A stretch of 64,000 nucleotides of DNA from Bacteroidota bacterium (GTDB taxonomy: Bacteria; Bacteroidota; Bacteroidia; Chitinophagales; LD1). The stretch lies in contig JADKJG010000001.1 of the NCBI GenBank assembly GCA_016722375.1, positions 124,001-188,000 on the forward strand, written 5' to 3'. Below the pieces are notes generated by a model that saw nothing but the letters and a program-made list of their open reading frames with translations, had not been told where the DNA came from and did no database searches. The position numbers and the translations under genes were made by a program. This document shows positions 1-9,450 of this stretch, one piece after another; the first letter of the stretch is position 1; each line of letters opens with the position of its first letter.

Positions 1-326
1 AAGGCATGGAGGTGGTTGGTATAGACGAAGCACAGTTTTTTGATCAAGAATTAGTAGCAGTTTCTGAACAACTCGCCCGAGCCGGTACTCGAATAATTAT
101 TTCAGGCTTAGACATGGATTTTGAAGGTAATCCCTTCGGGCCAATCCCGAATCTACTTTCAATAGCGGACTATATTACCAAGGTCAATGCGATATGTGTG
201 AAATGCGGTGATGCGGCTCACTTTTCGTATCGTAAATCGTCTGAAAAAGATACTATCTTGATAGGACATAAGGAGGATTATGAACCTCGCTGTCGCAGTT
301 GTTATTACAAGGCAGCATTAGCCTGA
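1..326 (+). CDS. tdk: Thymidine kinase, 3' part (truncated by window edge)
   Basis: C-terminal ~107 residues of a type II thymidine kinase, which phosphorylates thymidine in the cytosolic salvage pathway. The sequence shows the DEAQFF motif (catalytic base and Walker B region) near the start, then ISGLDMDFEGNPFG (lasso-side element), then the structural zinc site with cysteines in CVKCG and CRSCYY. The reading frame continues off the left edge, so the first in-frame ATG at position 6 is not the real start; the P-loop must lie upstream. The stop at 324-326 is normal. Family assignment is very safe. Confidence 0.93.
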   Translation, partial: GMEVVGIDEAQFFDQELVAVSEQLARAGTRIIISGLDMDFEGNPFGPIPNLLSIADYITKVNAICVKCGDAAHFSYRKSSEKDTILIGHKEDYEPRCRSCYYKAALA

Positions 327-456
327 ATTTCCAAATACTTTTCACTTGATATAGCTTAGCACGACATCTTTCTTTCGCTCAACTGTATCTTTTTTCAGCC
401 GATTGCGTAAACATAAGGACATGACCAGATTTTTTAACGTCATAAACCTTAAAATT

Positions 457-1076
457 ATGAAACGCATTCTTACCATTTCTACTCTGATTTTGATTGTGAT
501 TGTTTCGGGATCATTTATGAAGAGTCCGGAGCAAGGACATACCCCCGCCTTAAAAACGATGGAATGTTTATTGCCGTTGTGGATGGGCAGTTGTTCAACA
601 CCCGCGATGAAAACAAATACAGTGCCGAACTGGCCAACAAATCGGCGGATGTATTTTTGGGTACCTCGCCGACACAGCCTAAAATGACCCGCGTGGCAAA
701 TACCCTGAGCTTTTTTGGCAACCAGTTTTTTGATGAAGACGGTAACACCGCCGAAGAAAGAATCAGTATTGAATATGGCTTTAATGAAGGGGTGTTGGGA
801 GAATGTGCCGACCAGAAAATCATGCTGCACTACAACAATGAAAAGTATTACAACATTGCTTCGGACACTAAGTTTAAGGTAACGAAACTGATGTGGAGCG
901 GCGATCGTCGCTACTGCGTGGTGAACGCCGAGTTTGACTGCAAGATGCGTCGTTGGGGTGTTCCGGCAGAGGCTCAGCCGGTAGTAAGAATGAAAGGCAA
1001 AATGGAAAACATCAACGTGACCGTCCCTTCGTGGGTGGTGTTGAAGAACCCGGCTCAAACTGCCTTTGGAGAATAA
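457..1076 (+). pseudogene. Secreted small protein, frameshifted (tandem paralog 1)
   Basis: A signal peptide (MKRILTISTLILIVIVSGSF) starts at 457 in one frame. The mature part (read from about 552, ending VPSWVVLKNPAQTAFGE) lies in the frame one base back, so the gene looks interrupted by a single missing base between about 530 and 560. That stretch contains a run of five C and a run of five A. The mature part shares blocks with the next gene: ERIS, an FDCK/FNCT cysteine block, and IxVTVPSW at the end. No function is recognised; it is a small (~200 residue) exported protein. It could be a true pseudogene or an assembly indel; I favour the indel because the downstream frame is undecayed. Confidence 0.55.
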
Positions 1077-1240
1077 AAATCAATTACAGTTCTAAGTAAT
1101 CATGTGATGAATAAAAACTCGACTGCCAACAGCGCACCGATGACAATATGCAGGCCGTCTCTTGACTTAGAGGCGGCTTTTTGTTTAGACGCAGATATAC
1201 CGAGTATGTTTTCGCTATTTTCGAAATGTAACTACCTGAT

Positions 1241-1788
1241 ATGAAGTGGATTTTACTTCTCGCTATTTATGTTTTCAACTCTTCATGGATTTCACCTGGC
1301 ACGGATGAAGCAAAAGGCACACTGAGCGCCACGGTGGAGGGTAGGGCCTTTGCTCTTGCCGATGGACAATTGATGCGCGGTGTCCTTGTAAAAAAGGATG
1401 GTTCCATGGATGGCAGAACCCCTCCTCGGACAATCATCAATGCAAACTTTACGGGGCCCACCTATAACAACGGAACGGAAAGGATTTCACTGAAACGATT
1501 GAAATGGAAATAGAGTTCGAAAACAAAGGTGCCTACACCCCCGCCTATTTTTCTATCTCTTTGGGCAATCAATCTACGAGTTATTTCATCGTGAACGAAC
1601 AGAGCAAAATGAACGTATCGAATATAAGTTGGAGCAGCGATAAAAAATCGCTACGGCTCTTTGCCGACTTCAATTGCACCCTGAGAAGTTTTGGATTTCC
1701 TCATGACCACAAAAAGGATGTAAATCTTAAAGGGAAATTGTCCAATATCCGCGTGACGGTTCCCAGTTGGATTGCGGCAAAGCTTTAA
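1241..1788 (+). pseudogene. Secreted small protein, frameshifted (tandem paralog 2)
   Basis: Starts with a signal-peptide-like MKWILLLAIYVFNSSWISPG and reads to NGTERIS in one frame, then continues as TETIEMEIEFENKG to the end in the frame one base back. The switch lies at about 1477-1495. Joined, it gives ~182 residues similar to the upstream gene: VEGRAFALADG matches its VVDGQLFNTRDE, ERIS matches ERIS, RLFADFNCTLRSFGFP matches CVVNAEFDCKMRRWGVP, and both end IRVTVPSW / INVTVPSW. Tandem duplication is therefore clear. Function unknown, probably periplasmic or surface. The frameshift is again in the one-base-missing direction. Confidence 0.55.
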
Positions 1789-1855
1789 GCAAAGCATTGG
1801 AAGTGACAGCGATATGAGGAATCGCTTCACCCCATCAAAATCTTCATTATTCCAA

Positions 1856-2470
1856 ATGTTTTATAATTTCATCTGGTTCAAACGACCGATCTTGAAACAT
1901 ATTTTCATCCTTCTCCTTACGGTAATTTCTCTTCAAAGCTTTTGTCAGAAGCGAGCTTATGATGTTTATTTGTTTGGCGATAAAATAGGCAGAACCATTG
2001 TAGAGCGGGTAGAAACAGATCATGAAACCATCGAGTATAAGCTGGAGAGCAAGAGCGAAATGAACATCCTCTTTACTAAAAAAACAGCCTACACTTATTA
2101 TGACGTAGTTTATAAAGAGGGCAAACTATTCTCCAGCTATTATAAAGATGTGAAGGATGAAAAAACACTCATCGTCACCATGCTTTGGGACGGAGCCAAA
2201 TACGTCATCAAAAGAGGAAATGAGCTACTTGAATTCAGCGAACCGATCTATTATTCTGCCCTCAGTTTATACTTTACTGAGCCCAAGGATATAGATAAAT
2301 TCTTCTCAGAGAGGTTGGTTCGGCTCATCCACATCATAAAAAAATCAGGAGGCAACTACGAATGTAATCTCGAAAAAGGAGTCAGTTCTTCTTATTCCTA
2401 CGAAAATGGCATCCTACAAGAACTAAAAACCAGCAAAGGAGTCAGTGTTATTATGAAATTGGTACACTGA
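1856..2470 (+). CDS. Secreted DUF6134-like protein
   Basis: About 204 residues from the chosen ATG, which precedes a hydrophobic signal segment (HIFILLLTVISLQSFCQ). The longer open frame from 1772 would overlap the previous gene and put the signal segment internally. The mature protein begins with YDVYLFGDKIGRTIVER, the hallmark-like opening of a Bacteroidota exported beta-rich family (DUF6134, named from memory). It is likely periplasmic; no enzymatic motif is visible. It is followed by a 100-base gap with no terminator before the phosphate genes. Function unknown. Confidence 0.6.
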   Translation: MFYNFIWFKRPILKHIFILLLTVISLQSFCQKRAYDVYLFGDKIGRTIVERVETDHETIEYKLESKSEMNILFTKKTAYTYYDVVYKEGKLFSSYYKDVKDEKTLIVTMLWDGAKYVIKRGNELLEFSEPIYYSALSLYFTEPKDIDKFFSERLVRLIHIIKKSGGNYECNLEKGVSSSYSYENGILQELKTSKGVSVIMKLVH

Positions 2471-2570
2471 TGTTAAGCCAAGGTTAAGTTTTTACTTTTC
2501 AACCCGATAGAGCATATTCCTATTCGGAACATAATATTTTTACACCTTTAATTCACCAAAACTTGCTCCA

Positions 2571-3215
2571 ATGGCTTTAGGCAAAATATTCTCCTTTTTC
2601 GCTCCCAAGGATAAAATTTTCTTCAATCTGTTTAATCAATCCGCCAGCAATCTGGTAGAGATTTCAAAAACATTTTCAGAAATGATCAACGCCCCCAATG
2701 ACAAGCGGCCCGAGCTTCAAAAGAAAATCGCCGATTTGGAACATGTCGGCGACGACATCACCCACCAAATATTTACCGAACTCAGTTCCAACTTCATCAC
2801 TCCTTTCGACCGCGAAGACATATCCTACTTAGCCGCTTCGCTCGACGATATTGTTGACTTTATTCACGGCTCGGCCAAGCGAATAGATACCTATAAAGTA
2901 GATGAGATCACTCCGCCGATGAAAAAGCTGAGTGAAATCATTGAACATTCTGCCAAAGAAATTCATGTAGCTGTTTCTAATATGAAGGATATGAACAACG
3001 CCGTTCGCATTCGCGAAGCCATTGTTCGAATCAACAGTTTAGAAAATCATGCCGATGATGTATTCGACACGGCGATTGCTGGGCTATTTGAAAATGAAAA
3101 AGATGCCATCAAAGTCATTAAGATGAAAGAGATTCTTTCTAACATGGAAACCGCTACGGATAAATGCGAAGATGTGGCCAATGTGATTGAGACCATAATT
3201 GTAAAAAACAGTTAG
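2571..3215 (+). CDS. PhoU-like (DUF47) phosphate transport regulator
   Basis: A 214-residue all-helical cytosolic protein of the DUF47/TIGR00153 family. Helical repeats carry E/D-rich faces (LEHVGDDITHQIF; ENHADDVFDTAI), the PhoU-type metal-binding pattern. In bacteria this gene typically sits directly before a PiT transporter and modulates low-affinity phosphate uptake; here the transporter follows 67 bases downstream on the same strand, so a two-gene operon is likely. Length is normal for the family and the ATG is the only sensible start. Confidence 0.9.
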   Translation: MALGKIFSFFAPKDKIFFNLFNQSASNLVEISKTFSEMINAPNDKRPELQKKIADLEHVGDDITHQIFTELSSNFITPFDREDISYLAASLDDIVDFIHGSAKRIDTYKVDEITPPMKKLSEIIEHSAKEIHVAVSNMKDMNNAVRIREAIVRINSLENHADDVFDTAIAGLFENEKDAIKVIKMKEILSNMETATDKCEDVANVIETIIVKNS

Positions 3216-3282
3216 GTCGTTTCTGCATCACAAAATCAAACCGCTCTTAGAACCTTGACCCGCGAAATAAAAAATTCCCTCC

Positions 3283-4329
3283 ATGCTTGAATTTCTCATA
3301 GCTATCCTCGTCATTGCCTTTATCTTCGATTTCATCAATGGCTTCCACGATTCAGCCAATTCCATCGCCACCATCGTTTCCACCCGGGTACTCACCCCTT
3401 TCCAGGCCGTTCTTTGGGCGGCTTTTTTCAACGTGCTGGCCTACGGAATTTTTGAATTAAAAGTGGCCGACACCGTAGCGCGTATCGTCAAACCCGAGGC
3501 CATCACCCTCAACGTTATTTTCTGCGGCCTCGTTGCCGCTATTATTTGGAACTTGATTACTTGGTGGGGTGGCATTCCTTCCAGTTCCTCCCACACCTTG
3601 ATGGGCGGCTTTGCCGGAGCAGCTATAGCCCACGCCGGTTTCGACGTCGTCAACATGGATAAGGTAACCAAAACCGTCATATTCATAGTCATAGCCCCCC
3701 TCCTCGGCATGCTCCTCTCCTACACATTTTCCATCCTTCTTCTTTGGGCCAACCGAAGGGCTAACCCCTTCAAGATGAACGGCTGGTTTAAAAAGATGCA
3801 ACTCGTCACCTCGGCCCTTTTCAGCGTGGGGCATGGCGGCAACGATGCGCAAAAAGTGATGGGCATCATCGCCGCCGCCATGATAGTTTATACCAGCAAA
3901 GCCGGCCTACAACCGAATGAAATTCCCTCCTGGCTCCACGTAATAGTGGTAGATGGAAAAATCAAAGACATCCCCCATTGGGTCGTCATCGGTTGCTACA
4001 GCGCCATTGGTTTAGGCACCCTCATGGGCGGCTGGCGAATCGTCAAAACGATGGGCAGCAAAATCACCAAACTAACCCCCTTCGAAGGCGTAGCTGCCGA
4101 AAGCGCTGGTGCTTTCACCCTCTTCGTTTCCGAAGGCTTGGGCATACCAGTTTCCACCACCCATACCATCACTGGCGCTATCATAGGCGTAGGACTGACC
4201 AAAAGAATCTCCGCCGTTCGTTGGGGCGTTACCATCAATATTCTCTGGGCTTGGATACTCACCATCCCCATGTCAGGCGGCATGGGCGCCCTGCTTTACT
4301 ATTCGCTCAGAGGCTTCTTAGGAGAATAA
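3283..4329 (+). CDS. pit: Inorganic phosphate transporter, PiT family
   Basis: A 348-residue multi-span inner-membrane protein. Both duplicated PiT signatures are present: GFHDSANSIATIVST near residue 20 and GHGGNDAQKVMGI near residue 184. Each contributes Asn/Asp to the phosphate/cation site. The second half has the family motif GIPVSTTHTITGAI. It probably works as an H+ or Na+ symporter with the DUF47 protein encoded just upstream. Local GC rises relative to the flanking genes. A REP-like hairpin follows 80 bases after the stop. Confidence 0.95.
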   Translation: MLEFLIAILVIAFIFDFINGFHDSANSIATIVSTRVLTPFQAVLWAAFFNVLAYGIFELKVADTVARIVKPEAITLNVIFCGLVAAIIWNLITWWGGIPSSSSHTLMGGFAGAAIAHAGFDVVNMDKVTKTVIFIVIAPLLGMLLSYTFSILLLWANRRANPFKMNGWFKKMQLVTSALFSVGHGGNDAQKVMGIIAAAMIVYTSKAGLQPNEIPSWLHVIVVDGKIKDIPHWVVIGCYSAIGLGTLMGGWRIVKTMGSKITKLTPFEGVAAESAGAFTLFVSEGLGIPVSTTHTITGAIIGVGLTKRISAVRWGVTINILWAWILTIPMSGGMGALLYYSLRGFLGE

Positions 4330-4409
4330 ATTCACTTCCATCCTCCTTCGGATAATTATTTCGACGGCTTAAAAAATAATGATGATGGCGGCAGCCGGGC
4401 TTTCGCCTA

Positions 4410-4436
4410 TATCCCCGGCTGAAACGCCGGGGGATA
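4410..4436. repeat. GC-rich hairpin, REP-like
   Basis: Perfect stem TATCCCCGGC with loop TGAAAC, lying in a GC-rich patch of about 80 bases immediately 3' of the phosphate transporter. There is no T-run after the stem, so it is not a classic terminator. The compact intergenic palindrome 3' of a gene suggests a REP/BIME-type element or an mRNA 3'-end stabiliser. Confidence 0.5.
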
Positions 4437-4687
4437 CCGGCTCTATCCCTGCCGCAGTGCAGCGCTCTTTGGCTCATACCTCCTAAGTCTATGTTTTCTT
4501 CACCATACAAAACGAAAAGTCTGAGCTCCTTTTATCTACCCATGTATGTTTTTATAAAAAATCGTCTTCATTCCGTCAATAATATACCCATATCTCTCGT
4601 AGGTTCTTTCATTTCCAGCAAAACAGCTTACAACTTCCGGCAAAGTCCATCAATAACCAGCTCAATTACATTTCATTCTCTATTTTT

Positions 4688-4905
4688 ATATTGTCTATAT
4701 GGCAGATAGACAATATTGTGTAGAACCGAGATGCAGTAGTTTGCATAATTATATTGTCTATGTGGCAGATAGACAATATAATTAAGGATATTTTGACGAA
4801 GCCTTGGAAGGCCATATTGTCTTTACCTCATATAGACAATATGATTTACCACGTAAAGTCCAACTTAAAGCAGAATATATTGTCTATGTCCCGTATAGAC
4901 AATAT
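4688..4905. repeat. Phased palindrome array A (63-bp period, 4 units)
   Basis: Four 29-bp inverted repeats start at 4688, 4751, 4814 and 4877, exactly 63 bases apart (3 x 21). Arms are ATATTGTCTAT and ATAGACAATAT (unit 3 keeps only ATATTGTCT and AGACAATAT). The 7-base centres vary, and the 34-base spacers are unrelated to each other. The remainder of 4330-5292 holds no convincing gene: 4437-4687 and 4906-5292 show only short weak open frames. The conserved arms with free centres suggest binding by a dimeric protein or selection for hairpins. Confidence 0.85.
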
Positions 4906-5292
4906 ATCATCCGAAGATAGTACCCTAACCCCTGCTAGCCATGGGCTTAACAAGTAAAAATGAGTGATTAAAAGACAGTTTATCGTATTTGAACTCATCA
5001 TCACAGAAAAATCACGGACTTTTAGCAACATAAAACTCCAAAAACTTTTATGTCTGGAAGCCATATCCGCTGAAATGGCTTAATTTCTGACCTAGTTTTC
5101 AGATGTGAGCGTTCAATAAATATTCTTGTATTGTAACCCGACCTATTTGTATTCGTTCTGTGTGCTTAGCGCTTCGCAGCAACGCGAGGCGTTTCTCCTT
5201 TTCATCCTTCATCCAATCAAATCTTGCTTGCTCCTGTTCATTTATTATTTTTGGAGGAAATAAACACCCGAACAGATACAAATTACAACCTG

Positions 5293-5643
5293 ATGAAATC
5301 AACTGTTTATACCCTTTTAGCTTTTGCCTTTTTGTTTGCTGCTCAATCTTGCAAGAAAGATGACCCCTTGGATCCGAAGAATCCAAACTCAGCCTTGTGC
5401 GTCCGGTATAATTAAAAGACATTGGGAATAGACAATTATGAACGCGATTACTATAAGGTAATCCTGAATGGAAAGTTGGAAGGAACCATCACTCCCTTTG
5501 GTTATTTAAAGTTGGTTTTGCCACCCGGCGATTATACCCTGCAGTTCGTAGAGACCGGACAGTTTGTCAAAGTTCCTAAAACAAAAAACAGCACGGCTAC
5601 TGTTTTGCAGTGTGCCACCACCGATTTGCCTCTAACCTTATAA
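5293..5643 (+). pseudogene. Small lipoprotein gene with in-frame stop
   Basis: Starts MKSTVYTLLAFAFLFAAQSCKK, a type II signal peptide with a lipobox-like AQSC. After 40 codons there is an in-frame TAA at 5413-5415. The same frame then stays open for about 75 more codons, reading GIDNYERDYYKVILNGKLEG and ending at 5643 with a beta-rich, Pro/Gly-turn pattern (VLPPGDYTLQFVETG). The most economical reading is one ~116-residue outer-membrane or periplasmic lipoprotein carrying a nonsense change. A consensus error cannot be excluded. Function unknown. Confidence 0.5.
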
Positions 5644-5802
5644 AGTGAGTCGGTAGTTCTTTAGGAAACAGTCACCGGTTCTGCCATCTTTCTTTGAAAG
5701 TACCTAAACCTGTTTTCCTTGCGTCTGAAACAAGGTTTCTTTTTCTGGTTTGCAATAAAATCTGCCTTCGGTCATTATAATATCTTGCATTTTATTTGTC
5801 TG

Positions 5803-8800
5803 GTGAAACGAAACACTTTTTTACTAAAGTTGGTCGTCCTTGTTTTGCTTTTTTTGTTTGGGCAAAAGCAGGCCGGGGCGCAGGCCGTTTCTAACATCCG
5901 CTATAAAAGCTATTCGCTGCACGGCGACACCTTGCGGCTGGATAGTTTGAGTATTGTTCCCAACACGTTGGTGGTTCGAACTACGGGAGGAGGCATTGCC
6001 GATTCGACTGATTATACTTTGAAATCTTTTGAATCGTTGCTTATCTGGAACAAAAAGCCGGTGGGCGATTCGGTGAAAATATTTTTCAGGGTTTATCCAT
6101 TTGCCCTCGGCGCGCCGAGCTATCGCAAAGATTATCAAGCCTACAAAGCCTATTCTTCTCAATCGGTGGCTCATCCTTTTTCTATGATTATGGATGAACC
6201 AAAAACCAAGTTGATTGATTTTGGCGCGCTGGATTATAATGGCAGCTTTTCTCGCAATTTATCTTTCGGATCAAATCAAAGCGTGGTACTGAACTCACTG
6301 TTCAACCTGCAACTTTCGGGCATGTTGACCAAAGATTTGGAAGTAACGGCAGCCATTTCAGACAACAACATCCCGATTCAACCCGAAGGGAACACACAGC
6401 AGATACAAGAGTTTGACAAAATTTTTATTCGCCTTCGGCAAGAAAAACATCAGGTGATTGTCGGCGATTTTGACTTGAACAGTCCGGCTGATTATTTTTT
6501 AAGGTTCACTAAAAAATATCAGGGAGGATATTATACCGATGAATTTAAAATTAAAAAACTCGGCACGCTGCGAACCGGCTTAGCAGGTGGCATTGGTCGC
6601 GGAAAATTTTCGAGAAATACGTTGGTGGTAAAAGAAGGAAATCAAGGCCCCTACAAATTGACCGGCAGTGCGGGAGAAACATTTATCGTCATTCTGGCAA
6701 ATAGCGAGCAGGTGTTTATCAACGGGATAAAGATGGAGCGCGGTGCCGACCGCGATTATGTGATTGATTATAACTTAGGGGAAGTCACCTTTATGCCCCG
6801 AAAAATTATTTCTAAAGATTTACGAGTGGTCGTAGAGTTCCAATATTCAGAAAGAAATTATCTGCGCTCAGGCATATTGGTCAATACAGAATTGGAAACC
6901 AAACATGCCGATGTGCGGTTCAACCTCTTTTCTGAACAAGACAGCAAGGGGCAGAACATTCAACAAGACTTAGATGCCGGCAAGAAAACTTTTCTCTCCA
7001 GCATTGGCAATAACATTCAAAACGCGCTCTACCCCGGCTTTGACAGCGTAGCCTTTGACCGGAACCGGATATTATATGAACGGATAGACACCTTGATTGG
7101 CGGATTTCTTCCTGATTCAGTTTTTGTGTATTCTATTGATTCTATCAAAGCAAAATATGCTTTGAATTTCTCACTGGTGGGCGACGGAAAGGGAGATTAT
7201 ATCCCCTCCATATCCACTGCTAATGGACGAGTTTATCAATGGGTCTCCCCGATTTTTAATGATTCTGGTCAACTAGTGAAACAGGGATCTTATGAACCGG
7301 TGATACTTTTAGTTACTCCTAAACTGCAACAAATCTATACGCTCAGCGGCGATTTTCGAGTGAATAAGGATAATGTAATCTCTGTGAGCGGGGCTATGAG
7401 TAATTATGATGCAAATACCTTCTCAAAAAAAGACAACAACCAGAACTTAGGCGGGGCAATGAAAGCGGGCTACAAAGGGACAATCGTAACCAAAAAAGAT
7501 ACTTCGGGAAATGCCGGCCAAAACGTTTCTATTGATTTGAATTACGAATTTGTGCAGGATCGCTTCTCTCCTATTGAGCGATTTAGAAACGTAGAGTTTA
7601 ACCGAGATTGGAATCTGGGAAATCAGGTGCAGCAATTTAATCAGCATCTTGCCGAAGCCAATATCGGTTACCATTGGGCAAAAGCAGGTGATATCACCTA
7701 CCGGTTCAAAACATTCTTACAGGATTCGATTTATAAAGGATATGAAACGGGACTGAATGGAAATTTCAGAAGCAAGGGGTTTCGGGTTTCCTTTGCAAAC
7801 AGTTATCTCAATTCCTCCACTCCTATTTCAAATTCAAATTTCATCCGGCCAAAAGCTGATTTCACCTATTCACCCAAAGCAATGAGAGGTTGGAAAGTGG
7901 GTGCTTTATATGATTTTGAAATTAATATGCTGAAGAACAAAGGCAGTGATACTTTAGGAGCCAACAGTTTTCTTTGGCAGAATTACAAAGTATATGCCGC
8001 CAATTCTGACACTTCAGTAAATCATTACGGAGTGGAATTTGTGATGCGCTATGAACACAGACCTATAGGTTTATCTTTTGACAAGTTCTTTTATGGAGCA
8101 CAGGCGGTAAATTTTACCGGAGCGATTAACTCCATCAAAAACCAAACCTTAAACTATACGCTGACCTACCGCCATGCCCGAAATAATGATTCGCTGACCA
8201 ACAGCAGTCAACCGGAGCATTTTTATCTGGGCAGAGTAGATTACACCTTTGTAGCAGTTAAGGGAGTTTTCCGTTCTAACACCTTGTATGAACTTGGAAC
8301 CGGCAGACAACAGAAAACTCAGATAGTTTATCAGGCCTCACCAACTAATCAGGGAGATTATGTATGGGTTGATTCAAATAAGGATGGGATAAAGCAAATC
8401 AACGAATTTCAAATGTCTCCTTTTCGGGAGGATACTTCGTACGTGCGTCTTTTTATCACTACCCCAGAGTTTATCTCTGTAAATACTACTCAGTTTAATG
8501 AAGTGCTACAAATCAATCCCGCAGCCGTTTGGAAGAATAAAAAGGATTTTAGAAAGGTAATAGCTATGTTTAGCGTATTTGCCAGTATCCAGATAAACAA
8601 GAAAACCGCTTCGGCTCGGGGAAATAAAATCTCGGGGATTTTCAATCCAATTCCTCTAAAAAATGAAGATAGCTCTTTGGTTTCAACAACTATATCCAGC
8701 AGTAACTCTTTATACTTTAACCGTCTTGATCCGAAATACGGATTTCAAATAGATTATAATTACTCACGAAACAGAACTCTGTTGACCGGTGGCTATGAAA

Positions 8801-9363
8801 ATCGTTATCTCCAATCGCAGGGAATATTATTAAGGTGGAATATCTTCAAATCATTTAACGCACAGGCCAATTACACCAACGGATTGAAAGCCAATCAATC
8901 TGATTTCTACTCCAACCTGAAATATCGCTTCAGATATAATGATGTTTATACAGACCTGAGTTATCAGTTTCAAACCTTCCTGCGAGTCGGAGCGCGCTAT
9001 GATTTTTCATTAAAAGTAAATCCAAATGATTCCGTAGGTAAACAAACAGCCCGCGTTCATAAACTGACTATTTCAGGCCGTTATAATCGAGTGAACAAAA
9101 GCATGTTGGATGTCAGCCTGTCCTATGCTTCGATAAAATATATGGATAAAGGCTATCGAAATGAACAACTGGAATATGCAATGCTGGAAGGATTGCGAAA
9201 TGGAAGCAACCTCGTCTGGAATTTGAGCTTCTCACAAAACCTTACTGATAATATCCAAATCACCCTGGGTTATGACGGACGCATGGTTGGTGTTCAAACG
9301 GGAGACAAATCAACCATGAAACCGGTGCATACAGGAAGAGCAGAGATCAGGGCTTTGTTTTAG
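5803..9363 (+). CDS. Very large outer-membrane beta-barrel protein, SprA-like N-terminal region
   Basis: About 1186 residues from a GTG start at 5803, chosen because it opens directly onto a signal peptide (KRNTFLLKLVVLVLLFLFG, then QAGAQA). The longer open frame from 5719 would bury the signal. Residues ~140-330 contain GSFSRNLSFGSNQSVVLNS, LNLQLSG-type strands, AISDNNIPIQPEGNTQQ and VGDFDLNSP, a pattern I associate with the SprA/large-barrel families of Bacteroidota. The rest is dense alternating aromatic beta-strands, consistent with a big barrel, ending in RAEIRALF. At about half the size of SprA it is probably a relative rather than SprA itself. Role unknown, perhaps T9SS- or gliding-associated. 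Confidence 0.65.
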   Translation: MKRNTFLLKLVVLVLLFLFGQKQAGAQAVSNIRYKSYSLHGDTLRLDSLSIVPNTLVVRTTGGGIADSTDYTLKSFESLLIWNKKPVGDSVKIFFRVYPFALGAPSYRKDYQAYKAYSSQSVAHPFSMIMDEPKTKLIDFGALDYNGSFSRNLSFGSNQSVVLNSLFNLQLSGMLTKDLEVTAAISDNNIPIQPEGNTQQIQEFDKIFIRLRQEKHQVIVGDFDLNSPADYFLRFTKKYQGGYYTDEFKIKKLGTLRTGLAGGIGRGKFSRNTLVVKEGNQGPYKLTGSAGETFIVILANSEQVFINGIKMERGADRDYVIDYNLGEVTFMPRKIISKDLRVVVEFQYSERNYLRSGILVNTELETKHADVRFNLFSEQDSKGQNIQQDLDAGKKTFLSSIGNNIQNALYPGFDSVAFDRNRILYERIDTLIGGFLPDSVFVYSIDSIKAKYALNFSLVGDGKGDYIPSISTANGRVYQWVSPIFNDSGQLVKQGSYEPVILLVTPKLQQIYTLSGDFRVNKDNVISVSGAMSNYDANTFSKKDNNQNLGGAMKAGYKGTIVTKKDTSGNAGQNVSIDLNYEFVQDRFSPIERFRNVEFNRDWNLGNQVQQFNQHLAEANIGYHWAKAGDITYRFKTFLQDSIYKGYETGLNGNFRSKGFRVSFANSYLNSSTPISNSNFIRPKADFTYSPKAMRGWKVGALYDFEINMLKNKGSDTLGANSFLWQNYKVYAANSDTSVNHYGVEFVMRYEHRPIGLSFDKFFYGAQAVNFTGAINSIKNQTLNYTLTYRHARNNDSLTNSSQPEHFYLGRVDYTFVAVKGVFRSNTLYELGTGRQQKTQIVYQASPTNQGDYVWVDSNKDGIKQINEFQMSPFREDTSYVRLFITTPEFISVNTTQFNEVLQINPAAVWKNKKDFRKVIAMFSVFASIQINKKTASARGNKISGIFNPIPLKNEDSSLVSTTISSSNSLYFNRLDPKYGFQIDYNYSRNRTLLTGGYENRYLQSQGILLRWNIFKSFNAQANYTNGLKANQSDFYSNLKYRFRYNDVYTDLSYQFQTFLRVGARYDFSLKVNPNDSVGKQTARVHKLTISGRYNRVNKSMLDVSLSYASIKYMDKGYRNEQLEYAMLEGLRNGSNLVWNLSFSQNLTDNIQITLGYDGRMVGVQTGDKSTMKPVHTGRAEIRALF

Positions 9364-9450
9364 ATAATCTATAACGATCAGGTCATTTCCAAATCTTCAA
9401 AATAATTCCTTTACTTTGTTTTGTCTTTTAATAAACTCAATAAAAAAAAC

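Noticed and set aside
4688..4905. CRISPR array (29-bp repeats, 34-bp spacers)
   Set aside because: Repeats vary in their centres while only palindromic arms are kept, no cas gene is in the window, and the period fits the 21-bp series of the other arrays.
4754..4957. 67-codon frame with 21-residue repeats over array A
   Set aside because: Period 63 keeps the frame by chance; the spacers show no coding pattern and the first unit is outside the frame.
5099..5422. 107-codon minus-strand frame overlapping the lipoprotein
   Set aside because: Antisense to a clear signal-peptide gene; low-complexity charged composition with no recognisable domain.
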